Part shown: positions 18,619 to 26,576 of the stretch, piece by piece
Layout: every line of letters starts with the position of its first letter
Position numbering within the stretch: the stretch's first letter is position 1
Assembly: GCF_009728145.1 (NCBI RefSeq)
Contig: NZ_WOCA01000006.1
Location: 169,636 to 233,635 of the forward strand
Source of the DNA: Ornithinibacillus caprae
GTDB lineage: Bacteria; Bacillota; Bacilli; Bacillales; Amphibacillaceae
DNA: 64,000 bases
Direction of reading: 5' to 3'
Notes under the pieces: generated by a model
Seen by the model: the letters and a program-made list of their open reading frames with translations, nothing else
Database searches by the model: none
What the model was told of the DNA's origin: nothing
Translations under genes and position numbers: made by a program

Positions 18619-18889
18619 CAAGATAAAGTTCTATTAGAGTTGGTAGGCTAAATTTAATAAAGGTGGTGATGTTCCTGAGAATGTATGAAGTAATGATGGT
18701 CTTGGGGAGCTTTGGCACACTTTTAATCGCGCTACTTGCCTTAGTTGTAACGATGATCAACCATAAAAAATAGACCTTCCCTTTAGCCTTTGGAACATGG
18801 TGGGGAAAGGTCTATTCATTCTAACTAGCCGAACCCTCTAAGGGAACCGCTTATCGATGCTAGATGCCCAGTTGCAGCTGGGCTTTTTT
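18619..18889 (+). ncRNA. Predicted type I toxin mRNA with structured 3' region
   Basis: Predicted to start about seven bases after the -10 and to end at the T run after hairpin GCCCAG/CTGGGC (18866-18883). The 3' part folds into stacked elements: AGACCTT/AAGGTCT (18772-18813), outer stem CTAGC/GCTAG (18825-18863) enclosing CCCT/AGGG, and the terminator. About 270 nt, close to B. subtilis bsrG/txpA-type toxin mRNAs. Ends are predicted, not measured. Confidence 0.6.
18681..18773 (+). CDS. Holin-like type I toxin peptide
   Basis: A 30-residue peptide, below usual gene-finding limits: a short start MYEVMMVLGSFGTLL, a hydrophobic helix rich in Leu/Ala/Val, and a basic tail INHKK. This matches the holin-like toxin family (TxpA, BsrG and similar) with its M-x-YE-x-LM start and single membrane helix; such peptides damage or depolarise the membrane. 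A long Shine-Dalgarno-like AAAGGTGGTGAT lies at 18659-18670. ATG 18669 overlaps it, so ATG 18681 is preferred, although the spacing is long. A convergent antisense RNA is predicted across the 3' region. Confidence 0.72.
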   Translation: MYEVMMVLGSFGTLLIALLALVVTMINHKK

Positions 18890-18902
18890 AATTCGTATTA
18901 AT
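18765..18902 (-). ncRNA. Predicted antisense RNA antitoxin
   Basis: On the minus strand an extended -10, TGGTATAAT (18917-18909), predicts a start near 18902. The RNA would run back through the toxin 3' region and stop at a hairpin (18814-18771) followed by six T on that strand (18770-18765). At about 138 nt it would overlap the toxin mRNA by about 125 nt, including its last two codons, the same layout as RatA/TxpA and SR4/BsrG. Promoter and terminator are seen in sequence; antitoxin function is inferred. Confidence 0.55.
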
Positions 18903-19005
18903 AAGAACATTATACCATATCTATAGTACTGTATATAGTTTAATATTTTTTAACTGATAGAACATAAGTAGTAGTGGTTAGTCAGATTAAAGTAAAATAG
19001 TTTGC

Positions 19006-19185
19006 TTGGCGCAATTTTTAACTGTACAGTCAGCAGAAATCCGCGAGCGCAGAAAACAGCGAGCAGAAGAGCAAGCAATGAAGGCGCCAATTAAAATGCT
19101 ATTTCCACTTGTCTTATTTATTTTTCCTTGTATTTTCATTGTGTTGTTAGGTCCTGCTGTAATTGGCTTTTTAGAAACATTTTAA
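19006..19185 (+). pseudogene. Remnant of a tadC-like type II/IV secretion gene
   Basis: An open stretch without start codon or ribosome site encodes the C-terminus of a TadC/GspF-type membrane protein: AEIRERRKQRAEEQAMKAPI, then KMLFPLVLFIFPCIFIVLLG and PAVIGFLETF before the stop at 19183. RxxRAEExAMKAP(V/I)KMLFPLV is the signature end of TadC, an inner-membrane platform of Flp/Tad pili. The rest of the gene and the other tad genes are absent here, so this is a relic left after deletion. It lies between the toxin locus and an MFS gene. Confidence 0.72.
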
Positions 19186-19279
19186 ACAGTTTTAGAAAGA
19201 ATTGAAGCTAATGTATTCCTTTTCGAGTGAAACTCCTGTATAATTTGTTTCGAGTATCGAAAGAAAGAAGGGGTATACA

Positions 19280-20464
19280 ATGAGTTCAAATGCAAGCGCT
19301 CAGTCAGCTGCTCCTCAAGCCGGTAAAATTTGGTCGCGTGATTTCGTGCTAGTTTGTCTGGCTAATTTTTTTATTTTTCTTGGCTTTCAAATGACATTAC
19401 CAACGCTCCCTTTATTTGTAAAGGAGCTAGGGGGCAGTGATCAATTAATAGGGATCATTGTTGGTATTTTTACATTTTCAGCGCTAATTATCCGCCCGTT
19501 TGCAGGGCATTCTTTAGAAACCAAGGGTAGACAATTTGTTTATATGACCGGGTTGGGGATCTTTGTCCTTTCGGTCGGTTCTTATGCATTTATAGGAAGT
19601 ATTTTTCTTTTATTGCTGATGCGAGTTGTGCAAGGGCTAGGTTGGGGGTTATCCACTACCGCTACAGGTACCATTGCAACCGATATTATCCCTCCCAAAA
19701 GACGTGGGGAAGGTATGGGCTACTTTGGACTGTCAGGTAATATAGCACTTGCGTTTGGTCCAGCTTTAGGTCTAGCATTAGTTGATGTAATTTCCTTTAC
19801 ACAATTATTTTTAATTTGTGGTTCACTAGGATTAATGGCATTTTTATTATCTTCAAAAATTCGTTATAAAAAAGTGGAAGAATCACCTGTAAAAGCTGTT
19901 ACGGCTAGATTTGATATTTTTGAAAAAACAGCCTTACAGCCGTCTGTTTTATTGTTATTCATTACGTTTACATTTGGAGGAATTGCGACATTTCTTCCTT
20001 TACATGCGATTGAAAAAAATGTAGAAGGAATTAGCTTTTATTTCCTTGTATTTGCTTTGTTTTTAATGCTATCACGGACATTCGCTGGACAAATCTATGA
20101 TCGTAAAGGTCATATTTATGTTTTTCTTCCGGGGGCAACACTAGTATTTATTGCGATGTTATTACTATTTTGGTTACCAAATACCACAGTTATGCTTGTT
20201 GCTGCAGGAATGTATGGGCTCGGTTTTGGTGGCATCCAACCTGCGTTGCAAGCTTGGGCTGTTGAAAAAGCCCCAAACAATCGAAAGGGTATGGCGAATG
20301 CGACTTTCTTTTCTTCGTTTGATTTAGGGGTAGGAGCTGGTGCGATATTGTTTGGCCAAATCGCCTTTCTATTTAACTATGCAGCAATCTATCTAGCCTC
20401 AGCAGGGTCCGTCCTGATCTCTATATGTATATATATTTATCTATTACTAAAGGTTATAAAATAA
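19280..20464 (+). CDS. MFS transporter
   Basis: A 394-residue major facilitator protein with about 12 transmembrane helices. Family marks are RPFAGHSLETKGRQ in the loop after helix 2 (the motif-A position), RVVQGLGWGLSTTATGTIATD in helix 4 and YDRKGHIYVFLPG in the second half. The N-terminal 20 residues are Ser/Ala/Gln-rich and cytoplasmic. AAGAAGGGG precedes the ATG. It stands alone between a tadC remnant and a long palindrome. It looks like a drug or metabolite efflux carrier; the substrate cannot be assigned. Confidence 0.86.
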   Translation: MSSNASAQSAAPQAGKIWSRDFVLVCLANFFIFLGFQMTLPTLPLFVKELGGSDQLIGIIVGIFTFSALIIRPFAGHSLETKGRQFVYMTGLGIFVLSVGSYAFIGSIFLLLLMRVVQGLGWGLSTTATGTIATDIIPPKRRGEGMGYFGLSGNIALAFGPALGLALVDVISFTQLFLICGSLGLMAFLLSSKIRYKKVEESPVKAVTARFDIFEKTALQPSVLLLFITFTFGGIATFLPLHAIEKNVEGISFYFLVFALFLMLSRTFAGQIYDRKGHIYVFLPGATLVFIAMLLLFWLPNTTVMLVAAGMYGLGFGGIQPALQAWAVEKAPNNRKGMANATFFSSFDLGVGAGAILFGQIAFLFNYAAIYLASAGSVLISICIYIYLLLKVIK

Positions 20465-20465
20465 T

Positions 20466-20508
20466 AGGTGCCTGTCACTTGTCGAATTTCGACAAGTGAC
20501 AGGCACCT
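20466..20508. repeat. Long perfect palindrome, copy 1
   Basis: Two 21-base arms (beginning AGGTGCCTGTCACTTGTCGA) around a single central T, then GTTTT. It lies one base after the MFS stop codon and could terminate it. The same core recurs at 28281-28331, so it is a dispersed palindromic repeat, not a simple terminator. Confidence 0.88.
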
Positions 20509-20573
20509 GTTTTAAAATTTGCTATTCTCGTTTACAATAGAGGTAGAATGTAAAAAGGCAGGTTAATAGAGTC

Positions 20574-23500
20574 TTGAATAAATTGAGCGATGTTAATATA
20601 CAAAAATTATTTCCGCCCGTTATTTATAAACGTGGGTTGGATTATTATAAACAAGGTCTTGTAAGTGATTTATTATATGATATCAATTATCAAGTTTGGA
20701 CTGCGACGGTACACGGTTCTGAAGAGTACTTTGTGGAAATCAGCATGAAGGATTTTGATGAGGGTTCCATTGATACGTACTGTGATTGTCCAGCATTTGA
20801 TACGTATAAATCATGTAAACACATTGCAGCTACCTTAATCAGTATAAAGAATAAAGATACAAATGAGGTCCCTTCGTTTGCAAATTATGATTATCAAACA
20901 ACGAATCGCTTTATACAGGCATTAAGTTCTATTACACAACCATCTGATACACTTGAAATTTTGCCTGATAAAATTCCGATCCATATAGAGTATATTCTAA
21001 AATGGTCCTATGATAAGAATTTACTCGTAGAACTAAAAGCTGGTGAAAAAAGGACATATGTCGTTAAGGATGCAGGCAGATTCCTAGAAGATGTTGTACA
21101 TGGCAATGAACACTTTTTCACAAAGACATTCACTTACTCACCAGAGCAGCATTATGTATTACAACAAGACCTAGTTATTTTTGACATGCTCCATTCAATA
21201 TTACAGAATGAAAAAATATATAGTGGCTATCGATTTTATCATTATCAAGGGAATATAAATGATAAGCGTTCTATTATTATTCCACCACTTGTAGCTAAAG
21301 ATTTGCTCGAAAAATTGGCGGAAAGAGATGTGACGGTGGAAGAGTCAGGAAGAAAAATCTATCGTCAGTTATCTATTGAAACAGATACGTTACCTTACCA
21401 TTTTGCGTTAACGAAAAATGAACGTGATGACTTAATGTTAACTATGCAGGATGTAGAGAAGGGAATTTTTTTCAAGCCATATGAGATGCTGTTTTCTAAT
21501 GGAGTTTTTTACTTCCCTGCCAAAGAACAGCTTCCCATTCTTGAGCATGTTAGCCAATTTGGGAAGATTGATCAACAGCTTCCAATTGCCAAAAATCAAG
21601 CGGATGCTTTTCTATCTGAAGTATTACCATCCTTAAAAAAGGTTGGCGATGTTGAAATTGAAGAAAAGGTCCAACAAGAGATTATACAGGTACCTTTACG
21701 GGCAAAGCTTTATCTTGAAGCACAAGAGGATTGGATTGTTGGTAGACTGGAATATCATTATGGTGAGCAAGTTATTAACCCATTTAGTGGGCGAGAACAA
21801 CATGATGTGATTATTATTCGTGATGTGGAAAAAGAGCAGCAAATTATGCAGCTAATTGAACATGCTAATTTTCATTATAACGGGAAAACATTATATATCG
21901 AAGCGGATGAGGAAGAACTCTATGATTTTCTTTACAAGGTATTACCAATATTAGATGAATATGTGGAGTTGTTTTTAACCTCAGAAATCCGGAGCTTTAT
22001 AATTGAAAATGATCCGATTCCGAGTACGAGTGTAACAATGGAGTCATCTACCAATCTGCTAGAAATAGGCTTTGATATCGATGGGGTTGCAGATGATGAG
22101 ATCAATCGAATATTAGATGCGGTAATTGAGAAGAAGCGGTATTATCGTTTGCAAAGTGGGCAGATGTTGTCGCTAGAGGGAGAAGAATTTACATCTATTC
22201 AAAAATTCTTTAGTGACATGGATATTAAAAAATCCGATGTGGAAAATGGCAATATCCAGGTTCCTGTTTACCGAGGAACACAGGTTGATGAGTTAATAGA
22301 TACGAAAAAAAGCTATGATCCAGCATTTAGGCAGTTGCTTTATGAACTGAAGTCGCCGGAGGAACAGCATTATGAACTTCCTGAATCTCTTCAAGCATCC
22401 TTACGAAATTATCAAATGACTGGTTACCAATGGTTTAAGTCATTAAGTAATTATCACTTGGGTGGTATATTGGCAGACGATATGGGGTTAGGAAAGACAT
22501 TACAAAGTATAGCTTATATTGCTTCAGAGCCTAGTGAGTATCCACATCTTATTGTTGCACCATCTTCTGTTGTGTACAACTGGAAAAATGAGCTGGAAAA
22601 GTTTGCGCCACATTTAAGTGTTGCGATTTTAACAGGGTCTCCAGCAGAACGTCATGAAAAAATTGCTACGTTAACAGATATGGATGTTTGGATTACCTCC
22701 TATGCTACACTTAGGCAAGATGTTGAGCACTACCAGGCGTTAACATTTCAAACGTTAATTCTAGATGAGGCACAGTTTATTAAAAACTATGCAACGAAGA
22801 CGTCGCATGCGATTCGTCAATTGAAAGCAAGTAGAAGATTTGCTTTAAGTGGGACACCGATAGAAAATTCCATTGATGAATTGTGGGCGATCTTTCAGGT
22901 TGTTTTACCGGGATTAATGCCTAACCAAAGGGCATTCAAGCAGCTATCGAATGAAAAAATTGCTTCTATTACAAAACCATTTATTTTACGACGCCTGAAG
23001 AAGGATGTACTAAAAGAACTTCCAGATAAAATCGAATCGGTAAGTGTATCAGAATTAACGAACCAGCAAAAAGAATTGTATATTGGCTATTTGCGACAAG
23101 TCCAACAGGAAGCGGTGCAATCTATGAAGGAAAGTGGCTTCCAGCAAAACAGAATGAAGATCTTAGCCGGATTAACTCGCCTAAGACAAATTTGCTGCCA
23201 TCCTGCAATGTTTATAGAAAATTATGAAGGAAAATCTGGTAAGTTAGAGCTTCTTATGGAAACCATACAAAATGCGATTGCTAACGGAAAACGGATGCTC
23301 ATTTTTTCTCAATTTACAAGCATGCATGAGATAATTATGGAGAAATTACAGCATGAAGGAATAGACTATTTTTATTTATCAGGGCAAACCAAGTCCCAAG
23401 AACGTGTGCAAATGAGTGAACGATTTAATAATGGAGAAAAGAATATCTTCCTTATTTCACTCAAGGCGGGAGGAACTGGATTAAACCTTACAGGTGCAGA

Positions 23501-23747
23501 TACTGTAATTCTTTATGATTTATGGTGGAATCCAGCTGTAGAGGATCAAGCAACTGGACGTGCCCATCGCTTTGGACAAAAAAATGTTGTTCAAGTAATT
23601 CGTTTGATCACGGAAGGTACAATTGAAGAGAAAATATATGAGCTACAGCAAAAGAAACGGGAGCTTATTGATCAGGTTATCCAACCAGGTGAAACAATGT
23701 TATCCAGCTTGAGTGAAGAGGATGTACGTGAGCTACTAAATATATAA
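20574..23747 (+). CDS. SWIM-domain SNF2-family helicase, YwqA-like
   Basis: A 1057-residue ATP-dependent DNA translocase. A SWIM zinc finger sits at the N-terminus (CDCPAFDTYKSCKH: Cys70, Cys72, Cys81, His83). A long middle region is followed by the SNF2 core from about residue 600: Walker A LADDMGLGKT (near 640), Walker B LILDEAQFIKN (DEAQ, near 732) and, in the second RecA lobe, GTGLNLTGAD with GRAHRFGQ near 996. B. subtilis YwqA has the same plan. The TTG at 20574 gives the family start MNKLSDVNIQKLFP, though its ribosome site is weak. Probably works in DNA repair or RNA-polymerase recycling; the exact role is unknown. Confidence 0.88.
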   Translation: MNKLSDVNIQKLFPPVIYKRGLDYYKQGLVSDLLYDINYQVWTATVHGSEEYFVEISMKDFDEGSIDTYCDCPAFDTYKSCKHIAATLISIKNKDTNEVPSFANYDYQTTNRFIQALSSITQPSDTLEILPDKIPIHIEYILKWSYDKNLLVELKAGEKRTYVVKDAGRFLEDVVHGNEHFFTKTFTYSPEQHYVLQQDLVIFDMLHSILQNEKIYSGYRFYHYQGNINDKRSIIIPPLVAKDLLEKLAERDVTVEESGRKIYRQLSIETDTLPYHFALTKNERDDLMLTMQDVEKGIFFKPYEMLFSNGVFYFPAKEQLPILEHVSQFGKIDQQLPIAKNQADAFLSEVLPSLKKVGDVEIEEKVQQEIIQVPLRAKLYLEAQEDWIVGRLEYHYGEQVINPFSGREQHDVIIIRDVEKEQQIMQLIEHANFHYNGKTLYIEADEEELYDFLYKVLPILDEYVELFLTSEIRSFIIENDPIPSTSVTMESSTNLLEIGFDIDGVADDEINRILDAVIEKKRYYRLQSGQMLSLEGEEFTSIQKFFSDMDIKKSDVENGNIQVPVYRGTQVDELIDTKKSYDPAFRQLLYELKSPEEQHYELPESLQASLRNYQMTGYQWFKSLSNYHLGGILADDMGLGKTLQSIAYIASEPSEYPHLIVAPSSVVYNWKNELEKFAPHLSVAILTGSPAERHEKIATLTDMDVWITSYATLRQDVEHYQALTFQTLILDEAQFIKNYATKTSHAIRQLKASRRFALSGTPIENSIDELWAIFQVVLPGLMPNQRAFKQLSNEKIASITKPFILRRLKKDVLKELPDKIESVSVSELTNQQKELYIGYLRQVQQEAVQSMKESGFQQNRMKILAGLTRLRQICCHPAMFIENYEGKSGKLELLMETIQNAIANGKRMLIFSQFTSMHEIIMEKLQHEGIDYFYLSGQTKSQERVQMSERFNNGEKNIFLISLKAGGTGLNLTGADTVILYDLWWNPAVEDQATGRAHRFGQKNVVQVIRLITEGTIEEKIYELQQKKRELIDQVIQPGETMLSSLSEEDVRELLNI

Positions 23748-23778
23748 AGAAGGCACAATTTCGTGTCTTCTTTTTGTT
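23747..23778 (+). terminator. Terminator of SNF2 gene
   Basis: Hairpin AAGAAGGCAC/GTGTCTTCTT with loop AATTTC, then a T run; the stem starts within the stop codon region. Confidence 0.75.
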
Positions 23779-23838
23779 TATTTGCTGCTGTTTTGTAAAC
23801 AATAACGAATAGATTATATGTAGAGAGGTTGATTCTAG

Positions 23839-24171
23839 TTGGCTAAAGAATTTATTGCGTACTTTAAAACAGAAGATGATCTTTTATCAGCGCATGCTAG
23901 TTTAAAAACGTTACATACCCATGAATTAAGAGTCGATAAAATTCCTAATGAGGGTGGAGGTTATACCGTTTTCCCTTTTACAGCTACATCAAGTGAAGCG
24001 GCGATGAATTTTGGATATGGAGCTTTTTACAGTAGTGCAAGTTCTAAACAAGAACTAGATGGAGAAATCCATGTGTTAGAGGGCAAAGTAGATGAACCGG
24101 ACTACGATGCAGTCGTACATGTATTGAGGGAAAACAACGGTTACCAACGTAGTGAGGATATACAAGGTTAA
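23839..24171 (+). CDS. Hypothetical 110-residue cytoplasmic protein
   Basis: It starts with TTG; GAGAGG lies about 9 bases upstream and the N-terminus MAKEFIAYFKTEDDLLSAH is well formed. No signal peptide, membrane helix or Cys. The pattern (an initial beta strand, an amphipathic helix DDLLSAHASLKTLH, later beta strands and a final helix YDAVVHVLRENNGY) suggests a small alpha/beta ferredoxin-like fold. It is not recognised as a named family. It follows the SNF2 gene but has its own upstream gap and terminator boundary. Confidence 0.65.
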   Translation: MAKEFIAYFKTEDDLLSAHASLKTLHTHELRVDKIPNEGGGYTVFPFTATSSEAAMNFGYGAFYSSASSKQELDGEIHVLEGKVDEPDYDAVVHVLRENNGYQRSEDIQG

Positions 24172-24317
24172 TAAAGAGGCTGCGATAAAACAAGCACTCC
24201 ATTCCAAAGTCGAATGGAGTATAGAATGTTATTTTTTTATGGCCGAATCTTAATTCGTAGTTGATGTAAAAAGCGCAGTAACTAATGGTATGAAACTAGG
24301 ATAAAATTAAAGAAGTA
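24172..24317. repeat. Intergenic repeat remnant beginning GAGGCTG
   Basis: AAAGAGGCTGCGATAAAAC followed by hairpin ACTCCATTC/GAATGGAGT (24196-24220) resembles the GAGGCTGGGA-type intergenic repeats common in Bacillaceae. A related start is seen at 43801-43816. No gene is seen here. Confidence 0.45.
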
Positions 24318-24560
24318 ATGTACTGGTCTCGACATCGCTCCGAATATACATTTCGCTTCCACTTCCAGCACAAGGGCGACATCTGTTCAAGCTCCTTGCA
24401 GTCACTTTCACAGTGTCTACTTTGCCGCGTGTGGCTGGTGAGCTTCCTCGTGCTGTCGCACTGCGGGATCTCACCGATATCTTCCCTCCCGCAGGATAAA
24501 GTTTTTCGGTAAGGCCGAGCAATCGCAGCCACAAGGAAGGCTACGTCAGCGTTACATCGA
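24318..24560. repeat. Diverged copy of a Bacillaceae GC-rich intergenic repeat
   Basis: GC-rich stretch in an AT-rich gap. GAGCTTCCTCGTGCTGTCG, CTGCGGGATCT and CCCGCAGGA resemble, in inverse orientation, elements of the repeat at 24764-24890. The overlapping small ORFs on both strands look like by-products of its composition. Confidence 0.5.
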
Positions 24561-24763
24561 ACGCAGAAAAAGTGGTTTTCTTTTTCAAGGGGTCTTCATG
24601 TATTTTCTCCGCTAGTTTTGAGTTCCATAGTGATGTTTTCTTTTTATATTTTGATGTTCTTTTTAAGTATAGTGATTGGATCAGAACGGAGTTGACTCCT
24701 CGAAAGTAACATTCTTAAGCATATATTCTAGGGAATCCGTCCAATAATCGAGTCACTATCACT

Positions 24764-24890
24764 AGCGTAGGCAGAATACGTAGACTCCTGCGGGAACAGC
24801 ACGTGTCCGAAGATCCCGCAGGAAGGTGGTTTTGCTTCCGAGGAAGCTGAGGCCGTGCCCGCGGAAAGCGAAGTATTCTGCCGTAGCGGT
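24764..24890. repeat. Bacillaceae GC-rich intergenic repeat with inverted ends
   Basis: Contains GACTCCTGCGGGAACAGC, GATCCCGCAGGA and GCCCGCGGAAAGCG, a pattern widely spread between genes in Bacillus relatives. The ends are inverted: GCAGAATAC (24771-24779) and GTATTCTGC (24873-24881), with weaker similarity further out. No protein is encoded; it could be a non-autonomous mobile element or a structured RNA. Confidence 0.7.
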
Positions 24891-24995
24891 GTTATAGCAC
24901 TAGATTCGTAAGGAGCGAAAGAAAGTAAATCTAAGCGAAAGTTACTGAGCATTCTATGTGAAATCTTCAACAAAGCTTATGAAATATCCCAAAAG

Positions 24996-25020
24996 AAAAT
25001 CCGAACTAAGTTCGGATTTT
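24996..25020. terminator. Bidirectional terminator
   Basis: AAAATCCGAAC/GTTCGGATTTT with loop TAA; its stem is nearly the same as that of the terminator at 1719-1742. It lies downstream of the leftward regulator gene. Confidence 0.8.
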
Positions 25021-25049
25021 CCATTGATTGACACACATTTGTCTTATTC

Positions 25050-26342
25050 TCACATATTAATCTGGAATAGTTTTCGAGGACGACCTTTTACATAAGGTTT
25101 TTCTTCGCCTACTACTTTTATTACTTCTCCTGATAAGAGCTTGTTGACCGTTCGTTCTGCACTTCTTTTCGTAACTCTATAAAAGGTCGCAATATCGTTT
25201 GAAGAGAAGGGCTCGTTATTGCGAATCTTTATAAAGTCTATAAAATTGTAGGACAATTCATTATTAAGTCGTGCCTTGTGAATTAATGCCTGATAGAGTT
25301 GCGATGTATCGAAATGTTTTTTAACACCGAGTGGGCCAATTGTCTCTCCGCGGTCATTAACGATATAACAACTACTATTTTTATTATTCGAACAAGCCTC
25401 TAAAGCTAGTTTTGCATGATCTTCCGCTTGTTTAGCTGTTAACCCAAGGCCAAAGCCTATATCTACTGCTGTTTTTAATGAATCTTCAATTTCACGTAGC
25501 AAAGGAAAATCACGAAAATGGTTCGTAATATGATCTAACACACCACGAGTGCCAAAAATACCGTAATAATTTTCTTGGTTTGTAAACACGGATGCAAATG
25601 TTTTTTGTCCGAATTTATATAGAATATCCTGTAGCTTTTGTTGAAATTGTTCAGCTATAAGTTCTCCTTTTTCCTTTTTTAAGCCTTCATAATCTTTAAT
25701 TTTGGCATACCCAGCTACTATTTGGGCACTTTTACTCTGATTTAGTGTTGTGACAGATTTTGCCCGATCAATTGCTTTATCAATGTTAATCTTTGGTATA
25801 ACCATTGCATTGGTTGGAATTCCCAAGTCTTTCAGCTGCTCTTCGACTTCCGTTAGGGAAGTAAGGACATAATCAATTTTGCCCTCGTCCCATAGATCCT
25901 TATGAAAACGAACGATCTTTTGAATATCGACCACATCATCTTGTCCGTAGCTATATGTATATATATCACGGTCGCGTAGGTCTAATTCAGTTAGTACCTC
26001 CTTGACATATTTTCTATCTAATACATCTATTGATAAGCGATCTAATGACTGATTATACGTGTTTTTCAAATGATAAAATGATGTTAAGATCATTAATTCA
26101 TCAAAAGCAACCTGTACAGTCGGCAATCGCTTTTTATTTATTTTGAGTTTTGTATAGAGATAAGGAAGGGATTCTAAAAATAAATACGTATCACACATAA
26201 AAGCTTTATCTATTAAATCTACCGCTTCTTTCGCTTTACGATACGTAAATGGAATAACTTCAATATCATTATGTTGTGCTAAGCAATCATTAAAACGATT
26301 AATTAAATCATCTGACCCAAAGACGGCTAGCTTAATTTTCAT
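25050..26342 (-). CDS. Three-part transcriptional regulator with cyclase-like middle domain
   Basis: A 430-residue protein. The N-terminal ~180 residues begin MKIKLAVFGSDDLINRFND, a Rossmann-like sensor or receiver-type domain. The middle (about 200-330) has IVAGYAKIKDYEGLKKEKG and GFGLGLTAKQAEDHAKLAL, which resembles the GGDEF/GTP-cyclohydrolase-III palm fold but lacks a clear GGDEF. The C-terminus is a winged helix (NDIATFYRVTKRSAERTVNK, then GRPRKLF). ATG 26342 is chosen for the AAGGGGGGA site 7 bases upstream. Target and ligand unknown. It could control nearby genes such as the acyl-CoA ligase, but no direct evidence is seen. Confidence 0.7.
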   Translation of the reverse strand: MKIKLAVFGSDDLINRFNDCLAQHNDIEVIPFTYRKAKEAVDLIDKAFMCDTYLFLESLPYLYTKLKINKKRLPTVQVAFDELMILTSFYHLKNTYNQSLDRLSIDVLDRKYVKEVLTELDLRDRDIYTYSYGQDDVVDIQKIVRFHKDLWDEGKIDYVLTSLTEVEEQLKDLGIPTNAMVIPKINIDKAIDRAKSVTTLNQSKSAQIVAGYAKIKDYEGLKKEKGELIAEQFQQKLQDILYKFGQKTFASVFTNQENYYGIFGTRGVLDHITNHFRDFPLLREIEDSLKTAVDIGFGLGLTAKQAEDHAKLALEACSNNKNSSCYIVNDRGETIGPLGVKKHFDTSQLYQALIHKARLNNELSYNFIDFIKIRNNEPFSSNDIATFYRVTKRSAERTVNKLLSGEVIKVVGEEKPYVKGRPRKLFQINM

Positions 26343-26459
26343 ATATCTTCCCCCCTTATAATAAGTGCTGTAGTGAATCATATATAAGGACAATTAATTG
26401 AATTTTCTGTATTTTAAACGTGAGGTTAGTAACAAAAAAGATTTTATGTAATTTATATT

Positions 26460-26488
26460 ATAGTACGGAATTTTCACAATATTGTCAA
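26460..26488 (-). promoter_or_regulatory. Promoter candidate for the three-part regulator
   Basis: Minus strand TTGACA (26488-26483), 17-base spacer, TACTAT (26465-26460). The -35 is perfect and the -10 moderate. Confidence 0.55.
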
Positions 26489-26529
26489 GTGGAAAAAAAG
26501 AGAAATTTATATAAAGATTGTATTTGTAT

Positions 26530-26570
26530 AAAAGATCAGCGAGCGCTTCGGGATAGGTAGCTCGCTGATC
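26530..26570 (-). terminator. Terminator of acyl-CoA ligase gene
   Basis: Perfect arms GATCAGCGAGC/GCTCGCTGATC, followed on the minus strand by TTTTAT; six bases past the stop codon. Confidence 0.8.
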
Positions 26571-26576
26571 GACTAA

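Noticed and set aside
18447..18892. Prophage origin for the toxin locus
   Set aside because: No phage structural, integrase or lysis genes lie nearby; flanks are a sugar operon and an MFS gene with a tadC remnant.
24307..24534. Overlapping 64-78 residue frames on both strands
   Set aside because: They arise from a GC-rich repeat that is open in several frames; none has a ribosome site or protein-like composition.
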